This document shows, one piece after another, positions 8,551 through 19,043 of a stretch of 64,000 nt of DNA; the stretch's first letter is position 1; each line of letters opens with the position of its first letter. This DNA comes from Streptomyces durmitorensis (GTDB lineage Bacteria; Actinomycetota; Actinomycetes; Streptomycetales; Streptomycetaceae). Below the pieces are notes generated by a model that saw only the letters and a program-made list of their open reading frames with translations, was not told the DNA's origin and did no database searches. The position numbers were made by a program, and so were the translations under genes. The stretch lies in contig NZ_CP097289.1 of NCBI RefSeq assembly GCF_023498005.1, forward strand, positions 1,798,001 through 1,862,000. Direction: 5' to 3'.

Positions 8551-9441
8551 ATGACACCCCTCAAGACGTCCGCGAAGGCATCCGCCGCACTACTGGGCGC
8601 CCTCACCCTGGCCCTGGCAACCGGCACCAGCGCCTCCGCTTCCGCTTCCGCCGACACCGCCCCGAGATCCCCCGGCGGCTGGCAGGAGTCCGGCGTCTCG
8701 TCCGTCAACTCCCTCACCGGCAGCCAAGGTCTCGCGAGCCGCGCAGACGGCAGCCTCCTCTACCGTGGCCTCGCCTCGATCCCGCTCGACCTGCGGATCA
8801 AGGGCTGGAGCCATGTCGGCGACCCGGACATAGCCGCCGGCCACACCGTCGACGCCTACCAGGGCGGCGACGACGCGAAGTCGAAGATGTTCGCCGTCAC
8901 GACACCCGGCGGGAAGCGCTACCTCTACGAGCACCAGCTCGACGCCGGAGAGAAACTCAACAACTCCTTCGCGGCACTCTCGCCCGGCAACCAGTGGCTG
9001 GTGTCGGGCGAATGGGGCGACCAGAACCGCCTCCAGGTCTTCCCCGCCCCGCTCCTCAACTCCTCGACCCCGCCCACCGGCGGCGCGCTCCCGCAGGCCG
9101 GGCAGATCACGCTCGACAAGCCGGTGCGCGACATCCAGGGCTGCGACTTCGTCTCCGCCACCCGCCTCGTCTGCGCGTCCAACGACGCGTCGAAGGAGCT
9201 GTGGCCCGAGGACCGTCCCGTCCTCCAGGTGGACCTGGAGCACGCACTCGACGGGAAGCCCGTCACGGGGAAGGTCTCCAGCCTGTTCGCCGCCCCGCAA
9301 CGGAGCCTCTGCAGCGGCACGTTCGAGACGGAGGGCGTCGACTACGACTCCGAACGGCGCACTCTGCGCGCCGAGGTCGTGCCGCCCGCGCCGTGCCTGG
9401 TGACGACGTCGGTCTACTCGTACAAGCCGACCACGGGCTGA
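8551..9441 (+). CDS. Secreted protein of unknown function
   Basis: A 296-residue protein with a clear Sec signal peptide: MTPLKTSAKASAALLGALTLAL, then an Ala/Ser-rich stretch with likely cleavage near ASADTA. The mature part has no domain I recognise. It contains regular beta-strand-like segments (SLLYRGLASIPLDLRIKGWSHVGD, KRYLYEHQLDAGEKLNNSF) and four cysteines in the second half (GCDFV, VCAS, SLCSG, PCLV) that could pair. The ATG has CGGAGG 11 bases upstream. Divergent from the GH4 gene, so an extracellular role linked to sugar use is possible but unproven. Confidence 0.75.
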   Translation: MTPLKTSAKASAALLGALTLALATGTSASASASADTAPRSPGGWQESGVSSVNSLTGSQGLASRADGSLLYRGLASIPLDLRIKGWSHVGDPDIAAGHTVDAYQGGDDAKSKMFAVTTPGGKRYLYEHQLDAGEKLNNSFAALSPGNQWLVSGEWGDQNRLQVFPAPLLNSSTPPTGGALPQAGQITLDKPVRDIQGCDFVSATRLVCASNDASKELWPEDRPVLQVDLEHALDGKPVTGKVSSLFAAPQRSLCSGTFETEGVDYDSERRTLRAEVVPPAPCLVTTSVYSYKPTTG

Positions 9442-9528
9442 CCGCCGACCACCCGCACGAGCTGACCCGCACACACTCTGAACACACCTGACGTGTGCCG
9501 ACGGGACCGGCGGGGGATGGTCGCGATC

Positions 9529-10833
9529 ATGACACAGCAACACCGGCACGAACCCGTGACCGACACACTCCCCGCCACGCCCCGCCGCCCGATACGGCAG
9601 CTGCTCGCCGCGTCGGTGGGCAACGCCGTCGAGTGGTACGACTGGTACGCGTACACGTTCCTCGCGACGTACATCGCGGACCAGGTCTTCCCCAAGAGCT
9701 CGGGGAACTCCCTCGTACCGCTGCTCTCCACGTTCGCCGTCTTCGCGGTCGGCTTCTTCATGCGGCCGGTCGGCGGCCTGCTCATGGGCGCGGTCGCCGA
9801 CCGGCGCGGCAGGCGCGCCGCGCTGACCGTCACGATCCTGCTGATGGGCGGCAGCAGCCTGCTGGTCGGCCTGACGCCGACGTACGCGTCCGTGGGGGTG
9901 CTCGCGCCGGTGGTCCTCGTCCTGGCGCGACTGCTCCAAGGCCTGTCCGTGGGCGGTGAGTTCGCGGCGTCGACGACCTTCCTCGTCGAGTCCGCGGGGC
10001 CCGGACGGCGCGGGCTCTTCTCCAGCTTCCAGTACGTGTCGACGAGCGCGGGTCAGCTCGCCGCGTCCGGCGTCGCGGCCCTGCTCGTCAGCACGCTCTC
10101 CGACGGGCAGATGGACGGCTGGGGCTGGCGGCTGCCGTTCGTGATCGGGGCCGTGCTCAGTCTGGTCGGCTTCTGGATCAGGCAGGGCGCGTACGAGACC
10201 CACCAGGCACCCCAGGACGCTTCGGAACGCCCCGGCCTGTTCGACGCGTTGCGCAAGCACCCACGCCAGTCCCTGCTCATCTGCGGCATCACCGCCGGTG
10301 GCACGATCGCGTACTACACCTGGACGTCGTACCTGCCGACGTACGCCGAGCTCAACACCGGCATCAGCAAGAGCCAGGCACTCCTGTCCGGCACGCTCTC
10401 GCTCGCGTTCTTCGCGCTGCTCCAGCCGGTCGGCGGACTGCTCTCCGACCGCGTCGGCCGCAGGCCGCTCCTGCTCTTCTTCGGGCTCGGCTTCGCCGTC
10501 CTGAGCGTGCCGCTGCTCCGGTCCCTGAACGGCTCGTTCGGTTCGCTGCTCATGGTGCAGTGCGCGGGCATGGTGCTGCTCACCGGATTCACGTCGATCT
10601 CGGCCGCCGTGAACGCGGAGATCTTCCCCGCGAGGGTTCGGGCGGCCGGGATCGGGTTTCCGTACTCACTCACCGTGGCACTGTTCGGCGGCACGGCCCC
10701 GTACATGGGAACCCTGTTCAAGGAGATCGGCTCTCCCGGGCTCTTCCCCTGGTACGTGGCCGTGCTGTGCCTGGCGTCGTCGGCCGTTTACGTGCGCCTG
10801 CCGGAAACGGCGCACAAAGAGCTCGAACGGTGA
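9529..10833 (+). CDS. MFS transporter, metabolite:H+ symporter (MHS/ProP-like) family
   Basis: A 434-residue protein with 12 predicted membrane segments and the MHS-type N-terminus ASVGNAVEWYDWYAYTFLATYIA. The loop motif DRRGRRAALT lies between helices 2 and 3, and DRVGRRPLL repeats it in the second half. Relatives import betaines, carnitine, ketoglutarate, citrate or shikimate with protons. The gene converges on the carnitine-type catabolic operon, which suggests carnitine or a related quaternary amine as substrate (inference). The ATG at 9529 is preferred; ATG 9517 and GTG 9493 are in-frame alternatives with no clearly better ribosome site. Confidence 0.8.
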   Translation: MTQQHRHEPVTDTLPATPRRPIRQLLAASVGNAVEWYDWYAYTFLATYIADQVFPKSSGNSLVPLLSTFAVFAVGFFMRPVGGLLMGAVADRRGRRAALTVTILLMGGSSLLVGLTPTYASVGVLAPVVLVLARLLQGLSVGGEFAASTTFLVESAGPGRRGLFSSFQYVSTSAGQLAASGVAALLVSTLSDGQMDGWGWRLPFVIGAVLSLVGFWIRQGAYETHQAPQDASERPGLFDALRKHPRQSLLICGITAGGTIAYYTWTSYLPTYAELNTGISKSQALLSGTLSLAFFALLQPVGGLLSDRVGRRPLLLFFGLGFAVLSVPLLRSLNGSFGSLLMVQCAGMVLLTGFTSISAAVNAEIFPARVRAAGIGFPYSLTVALFGGTAPYMGTLFKEIGSPGLFPWYVAVLCLASSAVYVRLPETAHKELER

Positions 10834-10843
10834 GGATTCTTTT

Positions 10844-10897
10844 GAACTGCGGCCCGGATGTGGCCGGTCGCGCAGTTCCCCGCGCCCCTTACGGGGC
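10844..10897. terminator. Intergenic hairpin element, probable bidirectional terminator
   Basis: Two nested dyads lie between the convergent MFS and thioesterase genes: GAACTGCG (10844-10851) with CGCAGTTC (10871-10878), then GCCCC/GGGGC (10884-10888 and 10893-10897). The CGCAGTTCCCCGCGCCCC wording is one I associate with intergenic repeats scattered in many Streptomyces chromosomes (recalled, not searched). The right-hand stem overlaps the last codons of the thioesterase gene. Confidence 0.55.
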
Positions 10898-11395
10898 CTT
10901 GGGAACTGCCCCGATGGAGCGGCCCGCCCACTCCGGGGCCGGTTCCGCGAGGGTCGTCAGGTGGTCGCGGATCGTGTCCGGGAACGGGGTCGTCCGGCCC
11001 GCGTTCTGGTCGACGTGGAGGGCCAGGATTTCGGTGGTCGCCGCCGGAGCCGCGTCCGGGGGTATCTCCGCGTCGGCTTCCTCCACGACGTACAGCTCGT
11101 GGGTGAAGCGTGCCTTCTTGGCGTCCGCGCCCAGGATGCGGGTGCGGACCGCGAGGTGGGCGCCCTCCGCGACGTCGTCGAGGTAGCGGATGTGCGCCTC
11201 GACCGTGTAGAGGGAACAGCCGGTGGACTCGCGATATCCCGCGTGCAGGCCGGTCTCGATCATCATGGCGTCGGTGGCGTAGCCGAAGACGAGGACGTAG
11301 AACGCCTCGCTCATGTGGCCGTTGTAGTCGATCCACTCGGGCCGTACGGTCCGGTGGAGGAGGGGCAGCGGCTCGTGGGGCGTGGACTCGCTCAC
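10889..11395 (-). CDS. cdhB: Hot-dog thioesterase, probable betainyl-CoA thioesterase
   Basis: A 168-residue 4-hydroxybenzoyl-CoA-thioesterase-type protein. It opens with RTVRPEWIDYNGHMSEAFYVLVFGYATD, whose Asp and N-G-H-M pattern are characteristic of the active-site helix, and has VEAHIRYLDDVAEGAHLAVRTRILGAD in the sheet. In carnitine degradation this family hydrolyses betainyl-CoA to glycine betaine and CoA; in some bacteria it is fused to the C-terminus of carnitine dehydrogenase. Here it is separate but its ATG overlaps the dehydrogenase stop by four bases. Last gene of a three-gene operon. The symbol follows the Pseudomonas usage and rests on context. Confidence 0.75.
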   Translation of the reverse strand: MSESTPHEPLPLLHRTVRPEWIDYNGHMSEAFYVLVFGYATDAMMIETGLHAGYRESTGCSLYTVEAHIRYLDDVAEGAHLAVRTRILGADAKKARFTHELYVVEEADAEIPPDAAPAATTEILALHVDQNAGRTTPFPDTIRDHLTTLAEPAPEWAGRSIGAVPKAP

Positions 11396-12387
11396 TTGGT
11401 GTCCTCCTGTGCCGTGCGCTGCTGGGGCAGGCGTCCCGTCGCCCGCAGTACGTCGATGACTCCCTGGTCACGCTCGGCGACCAGGTCGGCGATGGTCCTG
11501 CCGTCCGCCGCGTCGTCACATCCGGCGACCACGGCGTCGTACAACTCCTTGTCCAGCTCGGGTGCTTCGAGGCGCGTCCACGGCGACTTCAGGGACGGGC
11601 CGAAGTGGTCGAGCATGTGGGCCATGCCGCCCTCGCCGCCCGCGAGCGCGAAGGTGAGCATGGGGCCCATGAACGCCCAGCGCAGACCGGGGCCCTCGGT
11701 GATGGAGTCGTCGATCTCCTTCACCGTGGCCTCGCCGTTGGCGACCATGTGCAGCGCCTCGCGCCAGAGCGCCTCCTGGAGGCGGTTGGCTATGAAGCCG
11801 GGCACCTCGCTCGCCATGGTGATCACGGACTTGCCCGCGACCTCGTAGAAGCGGGAGGTCCAAGTGACCGCGTGCGGTGCCGTCCTGTCGCCGCCCACCA
11901 CCTCGACGAGCGGGATCAGGTAGGGCGGGTTGAAGGGGTGTCCGACGACGAGGCGGCCGGGGTCGGTGGCCTCGGTCTGCATGTCGGTCATCGGGTAGCC
12001 GGAGGTGGAGGAGGCGATGACGACTCCGGCGGGCGCGGCGGCGTCGAGCTGTGCCAGCAGATCCCGCTTGAGCTCCAGCTTCTCGGGGGCGCTCTCCTGC
12101 ACGAACTGGGCGTCGGCGACGGCCTCTTGGAGGGTGGCGGTGACGGTGAGCCGGTCCGGGGAGGCCCCTTCGGCGAGGCCGAGCTGCGTCAGCGCGGGCC
12201 AGGCGGCGTCGACCAGGCGGCGGAGCTTGTGCTCGGCGTCGGGGGCCGGGTCCCAGGCGGTGACGTCGTAGCCACGGGCGAGGTAGTGGGCGACCCAGCC
12301 GCCGCCGATCACTCCGGCGCCTACGCAGGCGATACGGCGTACGTCTTCGGGGGCGCAGGGGGCGGGAGGCGTGGTGATGTCGTTCAT
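11392..12387 (-). CDS. cdhA: L-carnitine 3-dehydrogenase (3-hydroxyacyl-CoA dehydrogenase fold)
   Basis: A 331-residue enzyme with the NAD loop CVGAGVIGGGWVAHYLARGYDVTAWDP at the N-terminus, then VQESAPEKLELK, SSTSGYPMTDMQ and GHPFNPPYLIPLVEVVGG, and the C-terminal helical domain with DDSITEGPGLRWAFMGPM. The last stretch and overall length fit L-carnitine dehydrogenases rather than fatty-acid-oxidation enzymes. Reaction: L-carnitine + NAD to 3-dehydrocarnitine. It is between the cleavage enzyme and the thioesterase, which would complete conversion to glycine betaine. The gap to the upstream gene is 29 bases; downstream overlap is four. Confidence 0.8.
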   Translation of the reverse strand: MNDITTPPAPCAPEDVRRIACVGAGVIGGGWVAHYLARGYDVTAWDPAPDAEHKLRRLVDAAWPALTQLGLAEGASPDRLTVTATLQEAVADAQFVQESAPEKLELKRDLLAQLDAAAPAGVVIASSTSGYPMTDMQTEATDPGRLVVGHPFNPPYLIPLVEVVGGDRTAPHAVTWTSRFYEVAGKSVITMASEVPGFIANRLQEALWREALHMVANGEATVKEIDDSITEGPGLRWAFMGPMLTFALAGGEGGMAHMLDHFGPSLKSPWTRLEAPELDKELYDAVVAGCDDAADGRTIADLVAERDQGVIDVLRATGRLPQQRTAQEDTK

Positions 12388-12416
12388 GGAGAGGGTCCTA
12401 CTCGTCGTGGGGGAGG

Positions 12417-13313
12417 TCAGGCGCGGGACTTGAGGCCGAGCTTCTGGCGGGCCTCGTCCGGCGTCGCGACGCGCGAGCCGAGGTTCTCGGTGATCTGCAC
12501 GGCACGCTCGACGAGTTGGGCGTTGGAGACCTTGTTGCCCTTGCCGAGGTAGAGGTTGTCCTCAAGGCCGACGCGGACCTGGCCGCCGAGCAGGATGGAC
12601 TGGGCGACCCACGGCATCTGCATACGGCCGAGCGCGAAGCTGGCCCACTGGGCCCCTTCGGGGAGCATGTTGACCATGGCCTGGAGGACACCCGGGTCGG
12701 CGGGGGCGCCCCACGGGATGCCCATGCAGAGCTGGAAGACGGTGGGGTTGTCGAGCAGCCCTTCCGCGAGGAGCTGCTTGGCGAACCAGAGCTGACCGGT
12801 GTCGAAGATCTCCAACTCGGGCCGTACGCCGAGCTCCTGGATGCGCTTGGCGCCCTGACGGAGCATGTCGGGGGTGGAGATGTAGAGGTTGTCGCCGAAG
12901 TTGAGCGAGCCGCAGTCCAGGGTGCAGATGTCGGGCAGCAGGTCCTCGACGTGCGGGAGGCGCTCCAGGCCGCCCACGAGGTCGGTGCCGGGCAGCTCAC
13001 CGAGGCCCTTCAGCGGCTGGACGGGGTCGATGACGAGGTCGCCGCCCATGCCCGCGGTGAGATTGATGACGACGTCGGTGCCGGTCTCCTTGATGCGCTC
13101 GACGACCTCGCGGTAGAGGCGCGGGTCGCGCGAGGGGTCGCCGGTCTCGGGGTCGCGCACGTGGATGTGCACGACGGCGGCGCCGGCCTCGGCGGCCTCC
13201 ACGGCGGAGGTGGCTATCTGCTCGGGGGTGACCGGGACGTGGGGACTCTTGCGTACGGTGTCGCCCGCGCCGGTGAGGGCGGCGGTGATGATGACGTCTT
13301 GATTCACGGGCAT
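12417..13313 (-). CDS. cdhC: Beta-keto acid cleavage enzyme (BKACE), probable 3-dehydrocarnitine:acetyl-CoA trimethylamine-acyltransferase type
   Basis: A 298-residue TIM-barrel of the former DUF849 family. Seen: the N-terminal [49 protein letters not shown] (zinc-binding His pair), NLTAGMGGD and the C-terminal [29 protein letters not shown] enzymes join a beta-keto acid to acetyl-CoA and release a CoA ester plus acetoacetate. With carnitine dehydrogenase and a betainyl-CoA thioesterase beside it, the substrate is most likely 3-dehydrocarnitine, giving betainyl-CoA and acetoacetate. First structural gene of the operon, 63 bases after the regulator gene's stop. Confidence 0.78.
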   Translation of the reverse strand: MPVNQDVIITAALTGAGDTVRKSPHVPVTPEQIATSAVEAAEAGAAVVHIHVRDPETGDPSRDPRLYREVVERIKETGTDVVINLTAGMGGDLVIDPVQPLKGLGELPGTDLVGGLERLPHVEDLLPDICTLDCGSLNFGDNLYISTPDMLRQGAKRIQELGVRPELEIFDTGQLWFAKQLLAEGLLDNPTVFQLCMGIPWGAPADPGVLQAMVNMLPEGAQWASFALGRMQMPWVAQSILLGGQVRVGLEDNLYLGKGNKVSNAQLVERAVQITENLGSRVATPDEARQKLGLKSRA

Positions 13314-13376
13314 GGTGAACTCTCCCTCAGAGGTGGGGTGTTGGGGTGCCGGGGTGTGAGAGGCGTCGCGGGGCGG

Positions 13377-14225
13377 CTACGCGCCGCGCGGCGCGGCGAG
13401 CGTCGCGTCCACGTACACGAGCAGCGCCTCGTGCATGTCGTCGGGGGTCGTGCCGTCGGTGCCTGGCGTGGAGGCGAGCACCTGGGTGGCGAGGCCGTCG
13501 ATCAGCGCGGTGAGCCGGAGCGCGGCGGACTGCGGATCGACGAGGCGGAACACGCCCTGGTCGACACCGCGCCGGATGACGTCGGCGACGGTCGCGCGCC
13601 ACTGGCGGTAGTAGTCGGCGTGCAGCCGTCCGACGGCGGTGGAGCGGGCGGCCTCCGCCCACAGGTCGAGCCAGACGCTCCACTGCCAGCGCTGCTGCGG
13701 GCTGCGCGGCGTCTGGAGCTCGATCAGCTGACGCAGCTCGTCGGCGGCGTCGGCCGCGTCGGCGATGCGGGCAGCGCGGCGTGCGGTGTCCTCGTCCATG
13801 CACCAGCGGACGGCGGCCTCCAGGAGGTCGTCGCGCCCCGGGAAGTGGTAATGGATGGCGGCGGTGCTGGTGGCGCAGGCTTCGGCGATGTCCGCGACGC
13901 GTACGGCGTGGAAGCCGCGCTCGGCCACGAGGCGCACGGTTTCGCGGACGATCTGGAGGGGGCGGCCGCCTTCCGGGGCGGCGGCGGTGCGTTCCCGGCG
14001 GGCCGGGGGTGCCACGTGCTGGGTGCCCAGGAGCCAGCCCGCGTCCACGCCGCCGGTGTCCGCGATGCGGGCCAGCTCCGCCGCGGTGAAGCGGCGGGTG
14101 CCGCCGAGGGAGCGGGAGAGCTTGGAGGGGTCCATCACGATGCGGCGGGCGAATTCGCGCTGGGTCGCGCCGGCGTCGGCGATGACCTTGCGGACTCGGT
14201 CCGCGACCTCGGGGTCTTGCTGCAT
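13377..14225 (-). CDS. Fused XRE-HTH / TetR-type transcriptional regulator
   Basis: A 282-residue protein with two DNA-binding modules. Residues ~1-70 form a lambda-repressor/XRE-like HTH (VRKVIADAGATQREFARRIVMDPSKLSRSLGGTRRFTAAELARIAD). Residues ~90-140 form a complete TetR HTH (IVRETVRLVAERGFHAVRVADIAEACATSTAAIHYHFPGRDDLL). A BetI-type C-terminal sensor domain follows. The reading frame is continuous with no sign of a join error. It lies upstream of, and in the same direction as, the carnitine genes, and three related ATCGCAATC-type sites precede its start, so autoregulation and operon control are likely. The ligand could be carnitine or betaine (inference). Confidence 0.85.
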   Translation of the reverse strand: MQQDPEVADRVRKVIADAGATQREFARRIVMDPSKLSRSLGGTRRFTAAELARIADTGGVDAGWLLGTQHVAPPARRERTAAAPEGGRPLQIVRETVRLVAERGFHAVRVADIAEACATSTAAIHYHFPGRDDLLEAAVRWCMDEDTARRAARIADAADAADELRQLIELQTPRSPQQRWQWSVWLDLWAEAARSTAVGRLHADYYRQWRATVADVIRRGVDQGVFRLVDPQSAALRLTALIDGLATQVLASTPGTDGTTPDDMHEALLVYVDATLAAPRGA

Positions 14226-14254
14226 GGGCGGTCACGCTACCTGGACGTTGCGCT

Positions 14255-14334
14255 GATCGCAATCCGCAGGGTGCTCCTTTTGGCAGCTGAACCAGCAGAT
14301 TGCGATGCTGACTGACGCCTCAGTCATCGCAATC
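14255..14334. promoter_or_regulatory. Three-site operator region for the XRE-TetR regulator
   Basis: Three copies of [GC]ATCGCAATC lie within 80 bases just before the regulator start: GATCGCAATC at 14255-14264, the inverted form GATTGCGATG at 14298-14307, and CATCGCAATC at 14325-14334. Between the second and third is a perfect 7-base dyad TGACTGA (14309-14315) / TCAGTCA (14320-14326), so sites two and three form one large near-symmetric palindrome with a three-base offset. Such density in a short G+C-rich gap is not expected by chance. Confidence 0.7.
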
Positions 14335-14386
14335 GGGGTGCCTCTGCCCAGGGGGCACAACGAGGGCGACGGGACCATAGACGCCA

Positions 14387-14426
14387 CCCACCCGCTCCCC
14401 CCTGCACTGCGGGGTAAACGGGTGGG
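14387..14426 (-). terminator. Hairpin downstream of the GH84 gene
   Basis: CCCACCCG (14387-14394) pairs with CGGGTGGG (14419-14426), with an inner CCCC/GGGG pair. It lies 35 bases past the GH84 stop on its transcript and so is a plausible factor-independent terminator, without a clear U run. Confidence 0.45.
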
Positions 14427-14461
14427 CGGGTGGGAGAGAAATCCGCCAAGAAGCCCAGGGG

Positions 14462-16414
14462 CTAGGTCCTGTCCTGGACCCCCTGGACGAACTGATCCAG
14501 GAACGGGTCAGCGATCTTCACCGCGCCCAGTTGGTGATGCTCCGCCGGGTCCACGGATATCGCACGCGCCTGTCCCGCGAGGGACTCCATCGCCGCACGC
14601 TCCCGCGCGACCTCCGCACCGTCCCCCTCCTCGGCAGCGGACAGCGCCGCGAGCCCATGCCCCAGCGCGGCACCCCACAGCTCCGTCGCGTCCAGCCACT
14701 GCTTCGCGTCATGGAGGAACTGCGCGTCCGGCACCCCGGAGCGCAGCACCGCGGGGACCTTCTCGATCTCCCGAGCGGTGGGCCGCAACGCCCGCAGGGC
14801 CCCGGCGGGATCACTCTCGTACCGCTTCCAGAAGGCATCCAGCTTCGGCCCGAGCACGGGCGACTGCGGCTGCCAGTTCGACTCGCCGAACGTGGGCGCC
14901 GCGTGGTTGAGGTCCACGAACGTCCGCACCGCGTCGGCGACCCGCTTGTCGCCCCCGGCGAGATACAGCGCGGCCTGCCGCCCCGACCGCTCCCGCTCGT
15001 ACCCGCGGTCGTTCCACGAGAAGTCGTTCATGGTGAAGACGGCGAGCTTGCTGGCTCCTTCCTGGTTCATCGGGTTGGACACGATGCCGCTCAGGTGACC
15101 GGACAGGCCGGGCTCACGCTTGTCGTAGGGCGCGAGCAGCAGCCGCCCCGCCGTGCGCGCGAAGTCGTTCACCGGGTAGTTGTCCCAGACGAACACCTTC
15201 CGCCCGAACAGCTCGGCGGCCTTCTCCGCCTGGGAGTTGGTGATCTCCGGCGGCACCACGTCCGTGCCGGTCCACATCACCTCCACGGCGCCGTCGAGCT
15301 CGGCCCGCATCGTCTGCTTGTACGCGGTGTCCGTGAGGTCGCCGTACTCCGTGGGCACCATCTGCAGCGGATTGGCCCCCTCGTGCTGCGCGATGAAGTC
15401 CCGCTGGATGGTGTTGAGGAGCCCCACCTGCGCCTTGGCCGCGGGGCCACGGCCGGGCTCGCCGAACTTCGCCTTGTCGGCGTCGCAGTTCCACTTGGTG
15501 TAGCTGATGTCGTCCAGCGGAACGGAGAAGGACCGCACCCCCAGGTCGTACATCGCCTGGAGCTTCGCCGTCAGCGCCTTGACGTCCGCCGGGTCCGAGT
15601 AGCAGATGGAGCCGCCCGGGGAGACCGCGAAGGTGAAGCGCACGTGGTTGGCGGTCGCGCGGTCGATCAGCTTGCCCAGCTCGGTGAGCTTGTCCGCGGG
15701 GTAGGGGTCGCGCCACTTCTCGCGGTGGTAGGGGTCGTCCTTGGGCGCGTAGACGTACGTATTGGCCTTGGTGTCGCCCAGGAAGTCCATCTGGTCGAGG
15801 CGTTCGGCCTCGGTCCAGGGCGGTCCGTAGAACCCCTCGATGCTGCCGCGCAGCGGCATGGCGGGGAAGTCGGAGATCTCCGCCCCCGCTATCCGCCCCT
15901 TGGAGATCAGCTGGCCGAGGGTCTGCGCCGCGTAGAACTGGCCCGTCGCGTCCTTGCCGCCGAGTGCGACGGTGCGGTGCTTCGCCCGCAGCGCGTATCC
16001 CTCGGCCTGTTCCGGCACCTTCGTCGCGCCGAGCGCCTTCGCGATGTCGGGCCGGGCCGCCGTGCCGAGCAGGACGGTCAGCGGGGCACGGCCCGACGCC
16101 TTCGCGCGTACGTCGATGTCGCGCACCCCGTGGGCACGCAGCGTCTGGGTGACGCGGCTCCGCGCCGCCTCGTCCGTTTCGTCACCGACGACGAGTTCGG
16201 CGCGCCGCGCGAGCGGCACGTCGTCGCCGGCGCGGGCCATGTGCTGCGGGGTCGGGGAGACGACGGGGAGCCGGTGGGCCGCGGATTCCCCCTGCGCGGT
16301 ATCCCCTTGGGCCGACGCGGGTGCGGCGAACGCCGCCGGCGCCAGCGGAACGGCGAGGACGGCCAGCGCGAGGAGCGCCGTACGCGGTCTGAGCGCGCGG
16401 GTGGGGCGTGTCAT
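14462..16414 (-). CDS. Secreted GH84 beta-N-acetylglucosaminidase
   Basis: A 650-residue family 84 glycoside hydrolase that removes beta-linked GlcNAc (O-GlcNAcase/mu-toxin type) by substrate-assisted catalysis. A Sec signal (LRPRTALLALAVLAVPLAPAAFA) leads into a GH20-like N-terminal domain, then the catalytic barrel from RGSIEGFYGPPWTEAERLDQM, with YVYAPKDDPYHREKWRDPYP and the catalytic Asp pair 301-302 in SVPLDDISYTKW. A helical C-terminal region follows. ATG 16414 is chosen over an upstream ATG because GGAGG precedes it and the signal peptide starts there. Likely helps scavenge amino sugars from chitin or glycoproteins. Confidence 0.9.
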   Translation of the reverse strand: MTRPTRALRPRTALLALAVLAVPLAPAAFAAPASAQGDTAQGESAAHRLPVVSPTPQHMARAGDDVPLARRAELVVGDETDEAARSRVTQTLRAHGVRDIDVRAKASGRAPLTVLLGTAARPDIAKALGATKVPEQAEGYALRAKHRTVALGGKDATGQFYAAQTLGQLISKGRIAGAEISDFPAMPLRGSIEGFYGPPWTEAERLDQMDFLGDTKANTYVYAPKDDPYHREKWRDPYPADKLTELGKLIDRATANHVRFTFAVSPGGSICYSDPADVKALTAKLQAMYDLGVRSFSVPLDDISYTKWNCDADKAKFGEPGRGPAAKAQVGLLNTIQRDFIAQHEGANPLQMVPTEYGDLTDTAYKQTMRAELDGAVEVMWTGTDVVPPEITNSQAEKAAELFGRKVFVWDNYPVNDFARTAGRLLLAPYDKREPGLSGHLSGIVSNPMNQEGASKLAVFTMNDFSWNDRGYERERSGRQAALYLAGGDKRVADAVRTFVDLNHAAPTFGESNWQPQSPVLGPKLDAFWKRYESDPAGALRALRPTAREIEKVPAVLRSGVPDAQFLHDAKQWLDATELWGAALGHGLAALSAAEEGDGAEVARERAAMESLAGQARAISVDPAEHHQLGAVKIADPFLDQFVQGVQDRT

Positions 16415-16657
16415 GGAACCTCCGGGCTTCGGGATGGGGGTGCGGGTGCGGTGGGGCACGTCCCGTTGGCAACGTTGTCCACGGGCGAGGAGGGTTGTCG
16501 AACTGCTGGTGACCGCTGAGCTGAAGCGCTTGAGCGCCAGCAGGCTAGATCGAGAAAGATGCCGTGTACAAGGGGGCGTGGGCCGTCACATTCCCATGAG
16601 GTGACGGGTATTGACGAGGCCTTGTTTCTGCTTCACCCTCGCGCCCGGCCGAACTCC

Positions 16658-16689
16658 ACGCACGGGCCATGTGTTTGAACTCCGTGCGT
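16658..16689. promoter_or_regulatory. Palindromic element upstream of geosmin synthase
   Basis: The 372-base divergent gap 16415-16786 between GH84 and geosmin synthase contains no credible gene. It holds GAACTCC twice (16651 and 16677). The bases after these, ACGCACGG (16658-16665) and CCGTGCGT (16682-16689), form a perfect 8-base dyad with a 16-base spacer, about 100-130 bases ahead of the synthase start. A weaker GGTG..CACC dyad follows at ~16698-16725. These could be sites for a developmental regulator; no named motif is recognised. Confidence 0.35.
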
Positions 16690-16762
16690 CACGCGTTGGT
16701 GTGACGCTCGTGCGATCACCGCATCGGTCACCCCCTCGCGGGTAGTGCTCCGCTGCCCGTAA

Positions 16763-19027
<2,265 letters not shown>

Positions 19028-19043
19028 TGAGTAGCCTGCCCTC

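Noticed and set aside
12516..14315. 599-codon open frame on the plus strand
   Set aside because: Antisense to the BKACE and regulator genes; Gly/Val/His-rich with no recognisable fold.
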